This document shows positions 8,358 to 17,345 of a stretch of DNA of 64,000 nt, piece by piece. Numbering within the stretch: the stretch's first letter is position 1; each line of letters begins with the position of its first letter. The notes beneath the pieces are model-generated. The model ran no database searches. It was not told where the DNA came from and worked only from the letters and a program-made list of their open reading frames with translations. This DNA is from Sphingobium lactosutens (GTDB lineage Bacteria > Pseudomonadota > Alphaproteobacteria > Sphingomonadales > Sphingomonadaceae): assembly GCF_013393185.1 (NCBI RefSeq), contig NZ_QJQX01000082.1, forward strand, positions 1 to 64,000. Reading direction: 5' to 3'. A program made the translations under genes and the position numbers.

Positions 8358-8837
8358 TCACATTCGCATATCCAGGCGAAAACTTAGCGCGTCATATAGT
8401 TGACCGTCATTACCGCGATAATAACCGGGACGCCGATGAACATATTCGAACCCGGTTTTCTCATATAGACGAACAGCGTTGTTGGTCGCGCGTACTTCAA
8501 GGTTCATCGATATGATGCCCTTACGGCGTGCGGTAACAAGACTATCGCGCAACAATGTCTCGCCGACACCGCGCCCGCGCCACAGCGGAGCCACCGCAAG
8601 CAGCAGCAATTCACATTCGTCCAGCACGGACCGGACCAGCGCAAAGCCAAACGGCGTGGCATCGACATGGGCGATCGTCAGCCAGGTGCCCGGCATCATC
8701 ATCACGCCGGCCAGTTGCGGCAGCGTCCAGGCTTCGCCAAAGGCCGGGTCGAACGCCGCGACCATGACATCCATGGCGTCGGACATCGCGTTGCGATCCG
8801 CTTCTTCGTAAATGTCGAGGGCAAGGCCGGGGATCAT
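8358..8837 (-). CDS. rimI: Ribosomal-protein alanine N-acetyltransferase (GNAT)
   Basis: This 159-residue GNAT enzyme has the acetyl-CoA motif A segment LAVAPLWRGRGVGETLL and the C-terminal NNAVRLYEKTGFE segment typical of RimI. Its start overlaps the tsaB stop by 4 bp, and a tsaB-rimI pair is a recurrent arrangement in bacteria. That context supports N-terminal alanine acetylation of ribosomal protein S18 over other GNAT roles, although substrate cannot be read from sequence. Confidence 0.85.
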   Translation of the reverse strand: MIPGLALDIYEEADRNAMSDAMDVMVAAFDPAFGEAWTLPQLAGVMMMPGTWLTIAHVDATPFGFALVRSVLDECELLLLAVAPLWRGRGVGETLLRDSLVTARRKGIISMNLEVRATNNAVRLYEKTGFEYVHRRPGYYRGNDGQLYDALSFRLDMRM

Positions 8838-9460
8838 GGCGCGGCGCGCTCCGCCATGGTCTTGGCATCCGCGCCACGGCCGTAGATCGGGATCGGCGGC
8901 AGGGGGGGGAGGTCGGCGATCAGGGGGTAGTCGCTCGCATCGGGATACAGGCTGATCGCCGCACCGGCGCCGCGTGCGGTGACGAGCGCTTCGGCGCCGG
9001 TCCCAAATATGGTGGCTGCGTCGATCCGTTCGGCCAACAGGGTGATCGGCGTCGATGCGATATCGCTGGTGGAGATCAGGCCGCCCTTTTCGAAGCTTTG
9101 CCAGAACAGTTCGCCATGCCCGCCCGTGATGGTCACGATCAGCGGGACTTCGTCATGCGCCTGTCCGGCGCGGGCCGCGATCATCGAAGGGGCGCTATAG
9201 CCGTGAAGCGGGATATTCCAGGCGAGCGCCAGCGCGCGCGCGGCGGCCACGCCGATGCGGACGCCGGTAAAGCTTCCGGGGCCGACATCGACCGCGATCG
9301 CATCGGCGCGCCCGCCTTCCGGCAGGGCGGCGATGGCGGGCAGCAGCGCTTCGGCATGGCCGCGCCCGACAATCTCATGAAACCGGCCGATCGGCGCGCC
9401 GTCTTCCAACAGCGCCACGGACAGGGCCTGTGTCGCAGTGTCGATCACCAGCAGGCGCAA
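8834..9460 (-). CDS. tsaB: tRNA threonylcarbamoyladenosine biosynthesis protein TsaB
   Basis: This 208-residue protein has an ASKHA fold. It starts with LVIDTATQALSVAL and carries VDVGPGSFTGVRIG, the signature of TsaB, the scaffold partner of TsaD in t6A37 synthesis. Length is close to the usual 210-230 residues. It is coupled to rimI by a 4-bp overlap. The 9461-9559 gap to the nifU-like gene holds a short tandem repeat. Confidence 0.94.
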   Translation of the reverse strand: MRLLVIDTATQALSVALLEDGAPIGRFHEIVGRGHAEALLPAIAALPEGGRADAIAVDVGPGSFTGVRIGVAAARALALAWNIPLHGYSAPSMIAARAGQAHDEVPLIVTITGGHGELFWQSFEKGGLISTSDIASTPITLLAERIDAATIFGTGAEALVTARGAGAAISLYPDASDYPLIADLPPLPPIPIYGRGADAKTMAERAAP

Positions 9461-9527
9461 AAATGACTCCCTAAAGCGGACCCGAAGCGGGGATTCGCCT
9501 AGCGGTTAATCGATCCGGCAGGATTTG

Positions 9528-9559
9528 CCAAATCGCCTTATGACCAAATCGCCTTATGA
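9528..9559. repeat. Perfect 16-bp tandem duplication abutting a stop codon
   Basis: The 16-mer ccaaatcgccttatga occurs twice head to tail at 9528-9543 and 9544-9559. The second copy ends at the base next to the stop codon of the nifU-like gene (minus strand, stop 9562-9560). It looks like a recent slippage duplication in the 3' untranslated region. Confidence 0.95.
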
Positions 9560-10144
9560 TCAGACGGCGCGCACTTCGGTCACTTCAGGGACATAATGTT
9601 TAAGCAACTGCTCGATGCCGTTCTTGAGCGTCGCGGTCGAGGAGGGGCAGCCGGAGCAGGCGCCCTGCATCTTGAGATAGACGGTGCCTTTGTCGAAACC
9701 GCGATAGATGATGTCGCCGCCGTCATTGGCCACGGCTGGACGGACGCGGGTGTCGATCAGGTCACGGATCTGCTCGATAATCTCGGCATCCTCCGGATCG
9801 TCGGCAAAGTCTTCCTCGTCGGCCGGGACGGTGATGCCGGCGGCGGTCCCCGGCGCAAAGAGGGGCATGTTGGCCGAGAAATGTTCCAGCAGGGTCGCCA
9901 GCACGTCGGGCTTCACGTCCGACCATTCCGAACCAGGCGCGATCGTCACGGATATGAAGTCGCTGCCGAAGAAAACGCCGGTGACATCGCCGAGGCCGAA
10001 CAGGGCGTCGGCGAGCGGCGAGGCTTCGGCTTCCTCGGGCGTGGCGAAATCGCGCGTTCCCGTCCCCATGACCTCGCGGCCGGGGAGAAATTTGATGGTC
10101 GCCGGATTGGGCGTCAGTTCGGTCTCGATCAGCATGGCGCTCAT
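9560..10144 (-). CDS. NifU-like iron-sulfur scaffold/carrier (Nfu type)
   Basis: This 194-residue protein has an N-terminal Nfu_N domain (MLIETELTPNPATIKFLPG) and a C-terminal NifU domain whose CSGC motif (C163, C166) holds a [4Fe-4S] cluster for delivery to client proteins. The frame continues upstream to 10708, but that part is antisense to the next gene and has no family similarity. The start is the ATG at 10144 or the ATG at 10135 three codons later. It is divergent from the flavin-binding protein gene at 10229. Confidence 0.92.
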   Translation of the reverse strand: MSAMLIETELTPNPATIKFLPGREVMGTGTRDFATPEEAEASPLADALFGLGDVTGVFFGSDFISVTIAPGSEWSDVKPDVLATLLEHFSANMPLFAPGTAAGITVPADEEDFADDPEDAEIIEQIRDLIDTRVRPAVANDGGDIIYRGFDKGTVYLKMQGACSGCPSSTATLKNGIEQLLKHYVPEVTEVRAV

Positions 10145-10228
10145 GTGGCGATTGGCGCGGCCAAGATCAAGCGTTTCGGGAACTTCGCTCCACCCCGGCA
10201 ATTGAAGGAAAAGCCAAGGAGACAGGAT

Positions 10229-10699
10229 ATGACCAACGAAGCCGATATTCGCGACCGTTTCTGGACCGATCTGTCCAGCAGCCCCTTTCTGATGGTGGGG
10301 TTGCGCAATAGCACGGAGCATAGCCTGCCGATGACGGCGCAGCTCGATCCCAAGGCCAATCATTGCTTCTGGTTCTATACGTCGAAGGATAACCGTCTGG
10401 CGTCGGGCGGCCCCGCCATGGCGCAATTCGCGGCGAAGGACCATTATCTCTTCGCCTGCATCGAAGGCACGCTGGTGCCCGAAAGCGACGCGGCGGTGAT
10501 CGATCGCTACTGGTCGAAGGAAGTCGAAGCCTGGTATCCGGGCGGTCGGAACGACCCGAGTCTGTTGATGCTGCGCTTCGATCTGGGGACCGCCGAGATC
10601 TGGCGCGCGGACCTGTCGATCACGGGCGTGTTCAAGATGATGTTCGGCGGCGACGTGCAAGGGGAGATGAAGGGCAAGCATGCCCAAGTCGCCCTCTGA
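10229..10699 (+). CDS. Pyridoxamine 5'-phosphate oxidase-like flavin-binding protein
   Basis: This 156-residue protein resembles the general-stress-protein-26 branch of the PNPOx split-barrel fold: an N-terminal helix, the strand SPFLMVGLR, central HCFWFYTSKDNRLAS and a C-terminal VFKMMFGG. Such proteins bind FMN or related flavins; the reaction is unknown. The ATG at 10229 is preceded by aaggaga at proper distance, which rules out the longer upstream frame. It is divergent from the nifU-like gene. Confidence 0.85.
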   Translation: MTNEADIRDRFWTDLSSSPFLMVGLRNSTEHSLPMTAQLDPKANHCFWFYTSKDNRLASGGPAMAQFAAKDHYLFACIEGTLVPESDAAVIDRYWSKEVEAWYPGGRNDPSLLMLRFDLGTAEIWRADLSITGVFKMMFGGDVQGEMKGKHAQVAL

Positions 10700-10945
10700 T
10701 CCGTTCATGTCCGGCAGGCGGCCTCCGGCGTTGGTCTGGGCCGCTTGCTATTTGACTGCGCTTCCTCCATATGCGCCGCAGCGCAGCAGATGACCCCTGT
10801 GGTCCCCAGCGATTGGCAGCGTGATCGTCCCTTATCCCCGAAGGATTGGCGGACCGGCCAATGACAGTCTGCGCCAAGCTTGAGGCTTCCCTTTTCACGC
10901 GGGTCGTTTCGTAACCCGCCTCGCGCCCTTGCTGTGTCCGCAGCG

Positions 10946-10966
10946 AAGTCGGCGCATGGCCGACTT
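10946..10966 (+). promoter_or_regulatory. Leader hairpin before the DEAD-box helicase gene
   Basis: There is an 8-bp perfect inverted repeat, aagtcggc / gccgactt, with a 5-base loop (gcatg). It ends immediately before an in-frame GTG (10967) and 12 bases before the ATG at 10979. No Shine-Dalgarno sequence is visible between hairpin and start. The position would let the structure affect translation, possibly through the helicase itself (inference). The rest of 10700-10945 shows nothing recognisable. Confidence 0.5.
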
Positions 10967-10978
10967 GTGAGTTTACCC

Positions 10979-12355
10979 ATGGAATTTACCGACCTTGGCT
11001 TGTCAGAGCCGATCCTAAAGGCGCTTGCCGCCAAGAAATATGCCAATCCCACCCCGATCCAACAGAAGGCGATTCCGGTCCTGCTCGAAGGCAAGGATCT
11101 GTGCGGCATCGCCCAGACGGGTACGGGCAAGACCGCGGCCTTCGCGCTGCCCAGCCTCGACTATTTCGCCCGCAACCCCAAGCAGACGCCGATCAAGGGC
11201 TGCCGCATGCTGGTGCTGTCGCCGACGCGCGAGCTCGCCGCGCAGATCGCGCAGAGCTTCCGCGACTATGGCCGCTTCCTGAAGCTGTCGGTTGAAACCG
11301 TGTTCGGTGGCGTGCCGATCAACAAGCAGATTCGCGCCCTGTCGCATGGTGTTGACATCGTCGTCGCCACGCCGGGCCGCCTGCTCGACCTGATCGACCA
11401 GCGCGCCTTCACCATCAAGGACACGGAAATCTTCGTTCTCGACGAAGCCGACCAGATGATGGACATGGGCTTCATCCATCCGCTGCGGCGCGTCGCCAAG
11501 CTGCTGCCGCGCGATCGCCAGAACCTCTTCTTCTCGGCCACCATGCCCAAGGAGATCGAGGCGCTGGCCGGCCAGTTCCTGAACGATCCGGTCAAGGTCA
11601 GCGTCGCGCCGCAATCGACCACGGCCGAGCGCGTCCGCCAGCAGGCGACCTTCGTCAATCAGGCGGAAAAGCAGGCGCTGCTCCACATCGTCCTCAAGAA
11701 TGAGGATATCGACCGCGCGCTGATCTTCACCCGCACCAAGCATGGCGCCGACCGTGTCGTGCGTTTCTTGGAAGGGGCTGGCATCGACGCTTTCGCCATC
11801 CACGGCAACAAGAGCCAGGGCCAGCGCACCACGGCGCTGCAGGCGTTCCGCCAGGGCAAGGTGAAGCTGCTGGTCGCGACCGATATCGCTGCGCGCGGCA
11901 TCGACGTGTCGGGTGTCAGCCATGTCATCAATTTCGAAATTCCGAACGTGCCCGAACAATATGTCCACCGCATCGGCCGCACGGCGCGCGCGGGCGCTGA
12001 AGGCGTGGCGATCAGCTTCGTGGCGGACGACGAGCGGCCCTATCTCAAGGCCATTGAGAAGGCGACGCGCGTAAAGCTGGAAATCGAGCCGCTGCCCGAG
12101 AATTTCCTGGAGGCAGTGCGTAGCCTTCCCAAGCCTGCCGCGCCGCGCAAGGGGCCGAAACAGACTCCGGCGCAGCAGACCAAGCGCGCCGAAGGGCAGC
12201 GCCGCTATCAGGACCAGCAGAAGGCGCAGCGCGGCGCGCCCGATAAGGCGCATCGTGGTGAAGGGGATGGGGCGGCCAAGCCGGCGCGTCGCCGTCGTCG
12301 CGGCAGTGTGGGCGCACATAAGGGTGCGGTCCAGCGCACCGGCGCGCCGCGCTGA
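10979..12355 (+). CDS. DEAD-box RNA helicase (RhlE-like)
   Basis: This ATP-dependent RNA helicase has 458 residues. It has the Q motif (YANPTPIQ), motif I AQTGTGKT (45-52), PTRELA, TPGR, DEAD (155-158), SAT, the IFTRTKHGADRV strand, ATDIAARGIDV and HRIGRTAR. The C-terminal tail after about residue 385 is basic and low in complexity, ending in an Arg-rich run, as in RhlE and CsdA-like helicases that act on ribosome assembly or mRNA turnover. The ATG at 10979 starts the conserved MEFTDLGLSE; the longer frame from 10880 is not supported. A GTG at 10967 is also possible. Confidence 0.93.
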   Translation: MEFTDLGLSEPILKALAAKKYANPTPIQQKAIPVLLEGKDLCGIAQTGTGKTAAFALPSLDYFARNPKQTPIKGCRMLVLSPTRELAAQIAQSFRDYGRFLKLSVETVFGGVPINKQIRALSHGVDIVVATPGRLLDLIDQRAFTIKDTEIFVLDEADQMMDMGFIHPLRRVAKLLPRDRQNLFFSATMPKEIEALAGQFLNDPVKVSVAPQSTTAERVRQQATFVNQAEKQALLHIVLKNEDIDRALIFTRTKHGADRVVRFLEGAGIDAFAIHGNKSQGQRTTALQAFRQGKVKLLVATDIAARGIDVSGVSHVINFEIPNVPEQYVHRIGRTARAGAEGVAISFVADDERPYLKAIEKATRVKLEIEPLPENFLEAVRSLPKPAAPRKGPKQTPAQQTKRAEGQRRYQDQQKAQRGAPDKAHRGEGDGAAKPARRRRRGSVGAHKGAVQRTGAPR

Positions 12356-12509
12356 CCCTCAATATTCCGGGTCGATCGGGGAGTGATTTCCCGGTCGGCA
12401 CGGGGTGGACGGGAAATGGGGCGGCTTGTCCGATCGCCGTCCCATGACCGTCCCCATAACTGTCATTGTCAGTGGCCATTCAGGAAAATGCCGCTAGGCT
12501 GCTGCGCCT

Positions 12510-15404
12510 ATGCGTTTTTCCTCCCGCCGTTCGGCCGCTTCGCTCACCATCCTCGCCCTGCTTCTGTCGGGTTCCGCGCTGCCATTGGCGGCGAAGACCG
12601 ACCCGGCCGCTATTCCGGCCCCTGCCGCAGGCGCGACGCAGGCGCAAACGCGCCCCTGGCTCTACGAAAACAGCGATGTGCCAATCGATACGGCGTGGCG
12701 GTTCGGCACGTTGCCGAACGGGCTGCGCTACGCCATCCGGCGCAATGGCGTACCGCCGGGGCAGGTTTCCGTCCGGCTTCGGATAGATGCCGGGTCGCTG
12801 ATGGAGCGCGAGGATGAGCAGGGCTATGCCCATTATATGGAGCATCTCTCCATGCGCGGCTCGCGCCATGTGCCCGATGGCGAGTCGAAGCGGATCTGGC
12901 AGCGGCTGGGCGTGACCTTCGGCAGCGACAGCAATGCGCAGACCACGCCGACCGGTACGACCTATGCGCTCGACCTGCCGCAGGCGACGCAGGCGACGCT
13001 GGGCGAGAGTATGAAGATCCTGGCCGGGATGATGCTCGACCCCAATATCGTTGACAGCGCCGTCGATGCCGAGCGCGCGGTCGTGCTGGCGGAAAAGCGG
13101 GAGAGCGACGGGCCGCAGAGCCGCGTGTCCGACGCGAGCCGCAAGCATTTCTTCGCGGGTCAGCCGCTGGCTGAACATGCGCCGATCGGCACTGTAGCGA
13201 CGCTGAATGCCGCGACGGCGGCGAAGCTGGAGGCGTTTCATCAGCGTTGGTATCGCCCCGAAAATGCGGTGATCGCGATTTCGGGCGACATCGACCCAGC
13301 GCTCGCCGAACAGTTGATCAAGGATAATTTCACCAGCTGGACGGCTGCGGGCAAGGGGGCGGCGATCCCCGACTTCGGTGCGCCGGACGCCAAGCTGCCG
13401 GCGACGGCGGTGCTGGTCGAGCCGGGCGCGCCCACCGGACTGACCATGGCCTGGCTGCGGCCGTGGAAGCCGCATGCGGACACGATCGTCTATAATCAGG
13501 ACAAGCTGACCGACATGCTGGCGCTCCAGATCATCAGCCGCCGCTTCGAGCAGGCGGCGCGGGCCGGCGGCAGTTTTCTTCAGGCCAATGTCGAGCAGCA
13601 GGATGTCAGCCGATCGGCCGACGGCACCTTTCTGTCGATCATCCCCAGCGGGGACAATTGGGAAAAGGCGCTAAGCGACGTGCGCGCCATCGTGGAGGAC
13701 GCGAAGGCGACGCCGCCGAGCCAGGCCGAGATCGATCGCGAATATGCGCAGATGGACATGGCGCTTGCCATCCAGGTCGAAAATTCGCCGACGGAAGCCG
13801 GGGCCAAGCAGGCAAGCGATCTGGTAAGTGCGGTCGATATCCGCGAAACCACGGTCAGCCCGCAGGCGGCGGTCGATATCTTTCGCGCGGGAAAGCCGGC
13901 GATGACGCCGGCCAAGATACTGGAATCGACGCAGCGGCTCTTTTCCGCCGGGGTGTTCCGTGCGCTTCTGGTGACGGGCAAGATCGAGCCGGGCGTCGAT
14001 GCGAAGCTGGCGGCGGCGGTGGCTGCGCCAGTGAAGGCAGCGACCAACGCCCGACTGGCCGACAAGCCAGTGACGATGGACGATCTGCCCAAATTCGGCG
14101 CGCCCGCCACGGTGTTATCGCGCGAGCAGGTCGGCCTGCCAAGCATGGAGACGATCACCTTCTCCAACGGCGTCAAGTTGACCCTGTTCGCCAATGACGC
14201 CGAGCCGGAGAAGGTGCGCATCAATGTGCGCTTCGGCCATGGGCAGCAGGCCTTCTCACCGACCAAGCCAGTCGCAAGCTGGGCGGGCGATTATGCGCTG
14301 GTGGCGAGCGGCATTGGCAAGCTTGGCCAGCGCGAACTGGACGAACTGACCATCGGCCGGCGCATGGGCATGGATTTCGATGTCGATGACGACGCTTTCG
14401 AACTGCAGGCGATCACGCGCCCGGCGGACTATAAGGACCAGTTGCGCCTGTTCGCGGCAAAGCTGGCCGCGCCGGGCTGGGATCCGGCGCCGATCGCAAG
14501 GGTGAAGACCGGGGCGATCGTTGCCTACGACGCCATGTCGCGGTCGCCCGACGCGGTGCTGGGGCGCGACCTCAACTGGCTGCTGCATGACAAGGATGTG
14601 CGGTTCCGCACCCCGTCGCGCACCGAGATTGAGGCGCTGACGCCGCAGGCCTTCCGCTCGACCTGGGAGCCGGTGCTGGCGTCCGGTCCGATCGAAATCC
14701 AGATTTTCGGCCATGTGAAGGCGGAGGAGGCGATCCAGGCAGTTGCGGCGACCTTTGGCGCCATGCCCCAGCGCCCCGATACGCCGGTTCCCGCAGCCAA
14801 CAAGGCGATGCGCTTCCCCGCTCACACGACAGTGCCCGTCGTCCTGCGGCACAAGGGCGACAAGGATCAGGCTGCGGCGGTCATCGCTTGGCCGACGGCG
14901 GGCGGCTTTGCGTTGCAGAAGGAAGGTCGGCAACTGGAAATCCTGACCCAGATCTTCAACGACCGGCTGTTCGACAAGCTTCGCTCTACCGAGGGGGCGG
15001 CCTATTCGCCAAGCGTCCAGAATAACTGGCCCTTTTCCTATGAAAGCGGCGGCTATATCCTTGTCACCAGCCAGGTGCGGCCGGATCGGATCGCCTATTT
15101 CTATGATGTGGTGAAGGCCACGGCGGCGGACCTCGTCAAGAATCCGGTTAGCGCCGACGAATTGCAGCGGGCGGTCGCGCCGATGCAGCAATTACTGATG
15201 CGCGCAAGCACGGGCAACGCCTTCTGGATGAACCAGATGGAAGGCGCGACCCATGATGCCCGCTATGTCCAGGCGATGCAGAATATGTCCAAGGATATGT
15301 TGAACGTGACGCCGACGGACTTGCAGGCGCTGGCCGCCAAATATCTGGTGCCGGGCAAAAGCTGGTCGGCAACCGTCCTGCCGGAGGGCGTAGCGGCGAA
15401 ATAG
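12510..15404 (+). CDS. Secreted M16-family (pitrilysin-like) zinc metallopeptidase
   Basis: This 964-residue protein has a signal peptide (hydrophobic 10-27, cleavage near ALPLAA-K). The zinc-binding inverted motif H108-Y-M-E111-H112 is followed 76 residues later by E188 in DAERAVVLAE, matching the HXXEH-X(74-76)-E pattern of active M16 peptidases. Two M16 halves follow, the C-terminal one lacking the motif, with LFDKLRSTEGAAYSP as a typical M16_C segment. It is probably periplasmic and degrades peptides. No obvious ribosome binding site precedes the ATG. Codons and GC match neighbours. Confidence 0.92.
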   Translation: MRFSSRRSAASLTILALLLSGSALPLAAKTDPAAIPAPAAGATQAQTRPWLYENSDVPIDTAWRFGTLPNGLRYAIRRNGVPPGQVSVRLRIDAGSLMEREDEQGYAHYMEHLSMRGSRHVPDGESKRIWQRLGVTFGSDSNAQTTPTGTTYALDLPQATQATLGESMKILAGMMLDPNIVDSAVDAERAVVLAEKRESDGPQSRVSDASRKHFFAGQPLAEHAPIGTVATLNAATAAKLEAFHQRWYRPENAVIAISGDIDPALAEQLIKDNFTSWTAAGKGAAIPDFGAPDAKLPATAVLVEPGAPTGLTMAWLRPWKPHADTIVYNQDKLTDMLALQIISRRFEQAARAGGSFLQANVEQQDVSRSADGTFLSIIPSGDNWEKALSDVRAIVEDAKATPPSQAEIDREYAQMDMALAIQVENSPTEAGAKQASDLVSAVDIRETTVSPQAAVDIFRAGKPAMTPAKILESTQRLFSAGVFRALLVTGKIEPGVDAKLAAAVAAPVKAATNARLADKPVTMDDLPKFGAPATVLSREQVGLPSMETITFSNGVKLTLFANDAEPEKVRINVRFGHGQQAFSPTKPVASWAGDYALVASGIGKLGQRELDELTIGRRMGMDFDVDDDAFELQAITRPADYKDQLRLFAAKLAAPGWDPAPIARVKTGAIVAYDAMSRSPDAVLGRDLNWLLHDKDVRFRTPSRTEIEALTPQAFRSTWEPVLASGPIEIQIFGHVKAEEAIQAVAATFGAMPQRPDTPVPAANKAMRFPAHTTVPVVLRHKGDKDQAAAVIAWPTAGGFALQKEGRQLEILTQIFNDRLFDKLRSTEGAAYSPSVQNNWPFSYESGGYILVTSQVRPDRIAYFYDVVKATAADLVKNPVSADELQRAVAPMQQLLMRASTGNAFWMNQMEGATHDARYVQAMQNMSKDMLNVTPTDLQALAAKYLVPGKSWSATVLPEGVAAK

Positions 15405-15505
15405 GCTGGTCGGACGCGGCCCCTTTTCGCTTGCTCCGGCAGTGCGGGTAACGCTACGCGCCGGTAACACGGGTGGAGACACAGACGCATGACGGACGGG
15501 TTGCG

Positions 15506-16630
15506 ATGAGCCTGCGGGTCATATTGTCGGTGGAGGCGCTGGAGCCTCACCTGTCGGGTATCGGCCGCTACAGTTGGGAACTGGCGCAGCGCCTGCCGTT
15601 GGTCAGCGGCATGCGCAGCCTGCGTTTCTATCGCAATGGCGAATGGATTGCTGAGCCGGCAAGGCTGTTGGATACTGCCGGCGTTCCGCTCTGGGGGAAC
15701 AAGCCGCTACGCTGGCTGCGAAAGCGAAATCGCTGGGCCTTGCGGCTGCGCGATGCCGCTGTCATGCGCGGCCGCCTGTTCCATGGCCCCAACTATTTCC
15801 TGCCGTCATCAGCCGCCGGTGGGGTCATCACCGTCCATGACCTTTCGATCTTCCGCTATCCCGAAACGCACCCAGCCGAACGGTTGCGCCAGTTCGAGCG
15901 CCATTTCCGCGGATCGGTCGACCGGGCAGGCCATATCATCACCGACAGTGAGACGACGCGCGGCGAAGTGGCCGAATTCCTGGGGTTCGACAGGGACAGG
16001 ATCACGGCGGTTCCGCTGGCGGCAAGTCCGGCCTTCCATCCGCGTCCGGCGGCGGCCATTGCGCCAGCCCTGACGCGCTATGATCTCGTACCGCAAGGCT
16101 ATGCGCTTTGCGTCTCGACCGTCGAGCCGCGCAAGCGGATCACCGAATTGCTCCATGCCTGGGAAAATCTGCCGCGAGAGATACGTGATCGCTGGCCGTT
16201 GATGGTGACGGGCGGGGCCGGCTGGCTCAGTGATGGGATCCGCGACCTTATGGACAAGGGCGCGCGGCAGGGCTGGGTCCGCTATCTCGGCTTCGTACCG
16301 GAAGAGGATTTGCCGCTACTCTATGCCGGAGCGGCGTTGTTCGTTTATCCGTCCGTCTATGAAGGCTTCGGCCTGCCGCCGGTCGAGGCGATGGCGAGCG
16401 GGGTGCCGGTGGTGGTCGCCGACGCCTCCTGCCTGCCGGAAGTCACCGGCGGCGCTGCAATGCTGGTGCAGCCCGAAGATGTCGGCGATTTCTCGCGTCG
16501 GCTGGAGCAGGCGCTGGTCGATGCGCCCTGGCGACAAGCGGCGGTGGAAAAGGGGCTGGGCGTGGCAGGGCGCTTTAGCTGGGATCGCTGCGCGCATGAG
16601 ACGGTGGACGTGTATCGACGGTTGGTCTAA
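15506..16630 (+). CDS. GT4-family glycosyltransferase
   Basis: This 374-residue retaining glycosyltransferase has the GT-B fold. Its N-terminal half carries GIGRYSWELAQRL. The C-terminal donor-binding half carries VSTVEPRKR and the E-X7-E signature in YEGFGLPPVEAMASGVPVV. It probably works in exopolysaccharide or O-glycan assembly, but it stands alone with no other glycan genes nearby. The ATG at 15506 begins the conserved LRVILSVEAL strand; the frame from 15473 is an unlikely extension. Downstream it faces the tetR gene. Confidence 0.88.
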   Translation: MSLRVILSVEALEPHLSGIGRYSWELAQRLPLVSGMRSLRFYRNGEWIAEPARLLDTAGVPLWGNKPLRWLRKRNRWALRLRDAAVMRGRLFHGPNYFLPSSAAGGVITVHDLSIFRYPETHPAERLRQFERHFRGSVDRAGHIITDSETTRGEVAEFLGFDRDRITAVPLAASPAFHPRPAAAIAPALTRYDLVPQGYALCVSTVEPRKRITELLHAWENLPREIRDRWPLMVTGGAGWLSDGIRDLMDKGARQGWVRYLGFVPEEDLPLLYAGAALFVYPSVYEGFGLPPVEAMASGVPVVVADASCLPEVTGGAAMLVQPEDVGDFSRRLEQALVDAPWRQAAVEKGLGVAGRFSWDRCAHETVDVYRRLV

Positions 16631-16634
16631 CACG

Positions 16635-17225
16635 TCAGTGCACGGCCTTCAGTCCGGCGACGATCATCTGGGCGCCCCGTCGGGCGGCGCGTTGGGCGCT
16701 CAGTTTCGGGCGGGAGACGCTGCGATGACCGAAACCGAACATGCAGGCGAGGATCAATTCTTCCGCTGCATCCAGCGCTTCGCCCGACAGATCGGGATTG
16801 GCGATGCAGGCGAAGTCGCGGAGAATGGCGCGAAATCCGGCGCATAAAGTGGCGATCGTTTCGCCGACCGCTTCATTGCGAAACGACTCGGCCAATATGT
16901 CGAAAGAGAAGGCCTCGTCCTTCTCGCTTTCGGTGCCGTGCAGCAAAAGTTGCTCGAAAGTTTGCTCAAGGCTGAGCGCGCCGGCTTCCAGTTTCGTGCG
17001 CAAAACAACCATGTCCGCATTCCACGCGTTGGAATCCGACTGGACCAGCGCCTCGATAATATCTTCCTTGCCCTTGAAAAGTCGGTAAATTTGGCCGACC
17101 GAAACCTGCGCGGCGGAGGCAAGCTGTGCCATCGAGGTCTGGTGGAACCCCTTTGTCGCAAAAAGGTCGCGCGCGGTGGTCAATATGCGGCTTCGACCGT
17201 CTTTTTCATGTTGCACTGCAACCAT
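16635..17225 (-). CDS. TetR/AcrR-family repressor of the adjacent RND pump
   Basis: This 196-residue regulator has a TetR_N helix-turn-helix at about 12-58 (ILTTARDLFATKGFHQTSM, then VSVGQIYRLFKGKEDI) and an all-helical ligand-binding domain. It is transcribed away from the efflux operon. The 120-bp intergenic region contains a perfect 20-bp palindrome, so it probably represses the operon, and possibly itself, until an effector binds. The ligand is unknown. Confidence 0.92.
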   Translation of the reverse strand: MVAVQHEKDGRSRILTTARDLFATKGFHQTSMAQLASAAQVSVGQIYRLFKGKEDIIEALVQSDSNAWNADMVVLRTKLEAGALSLEQTFEQLLLHGTESEKDEAFSFDILAESFRNEAVGETIATLCAGFRAILRDFACIANPDLSGEALDAAEELILACMFGFGHRSVSRPKLSAQRAARRGAQMIVAGLKAVH

Positions 17226-17290
17226 TTTCTACCCCTTGGCGTTTTTCGCCTCTTGAATATTCTGTGCCATGATCTTAGGTGCCCGGCAAG

Positions 17291-17310
17291 CGGAATGAAC
17301 GTTCATTCCG
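17291..17310. promoter_or_regulatory. Perfect 20-bp palindrome, probable TetR operator
   Basis: The sequence cggaatgaacgttcattccg is identical to its reverse complement. It lies between the divergent tetR (start 17225) and adaptor gene (start 17346), 35 bp before the latter, where a bound dimer would block the promoter. The TGAAC-GTTCA core is of the type bound by TetR repressors of RND pumps. Confidence 0.88.
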
Positions 17311-17345
17311 CATGTAATGATCCAAACCGAAACGGAATATAGGCG

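Noticed and set aside
9596..10228. Long plus-strand frame ahead of the PNPOx-like gene
   Set aside because: It is the shadow of the nifU-like gene on the other strand; conserved sequence and a ribosome site start at 10229.
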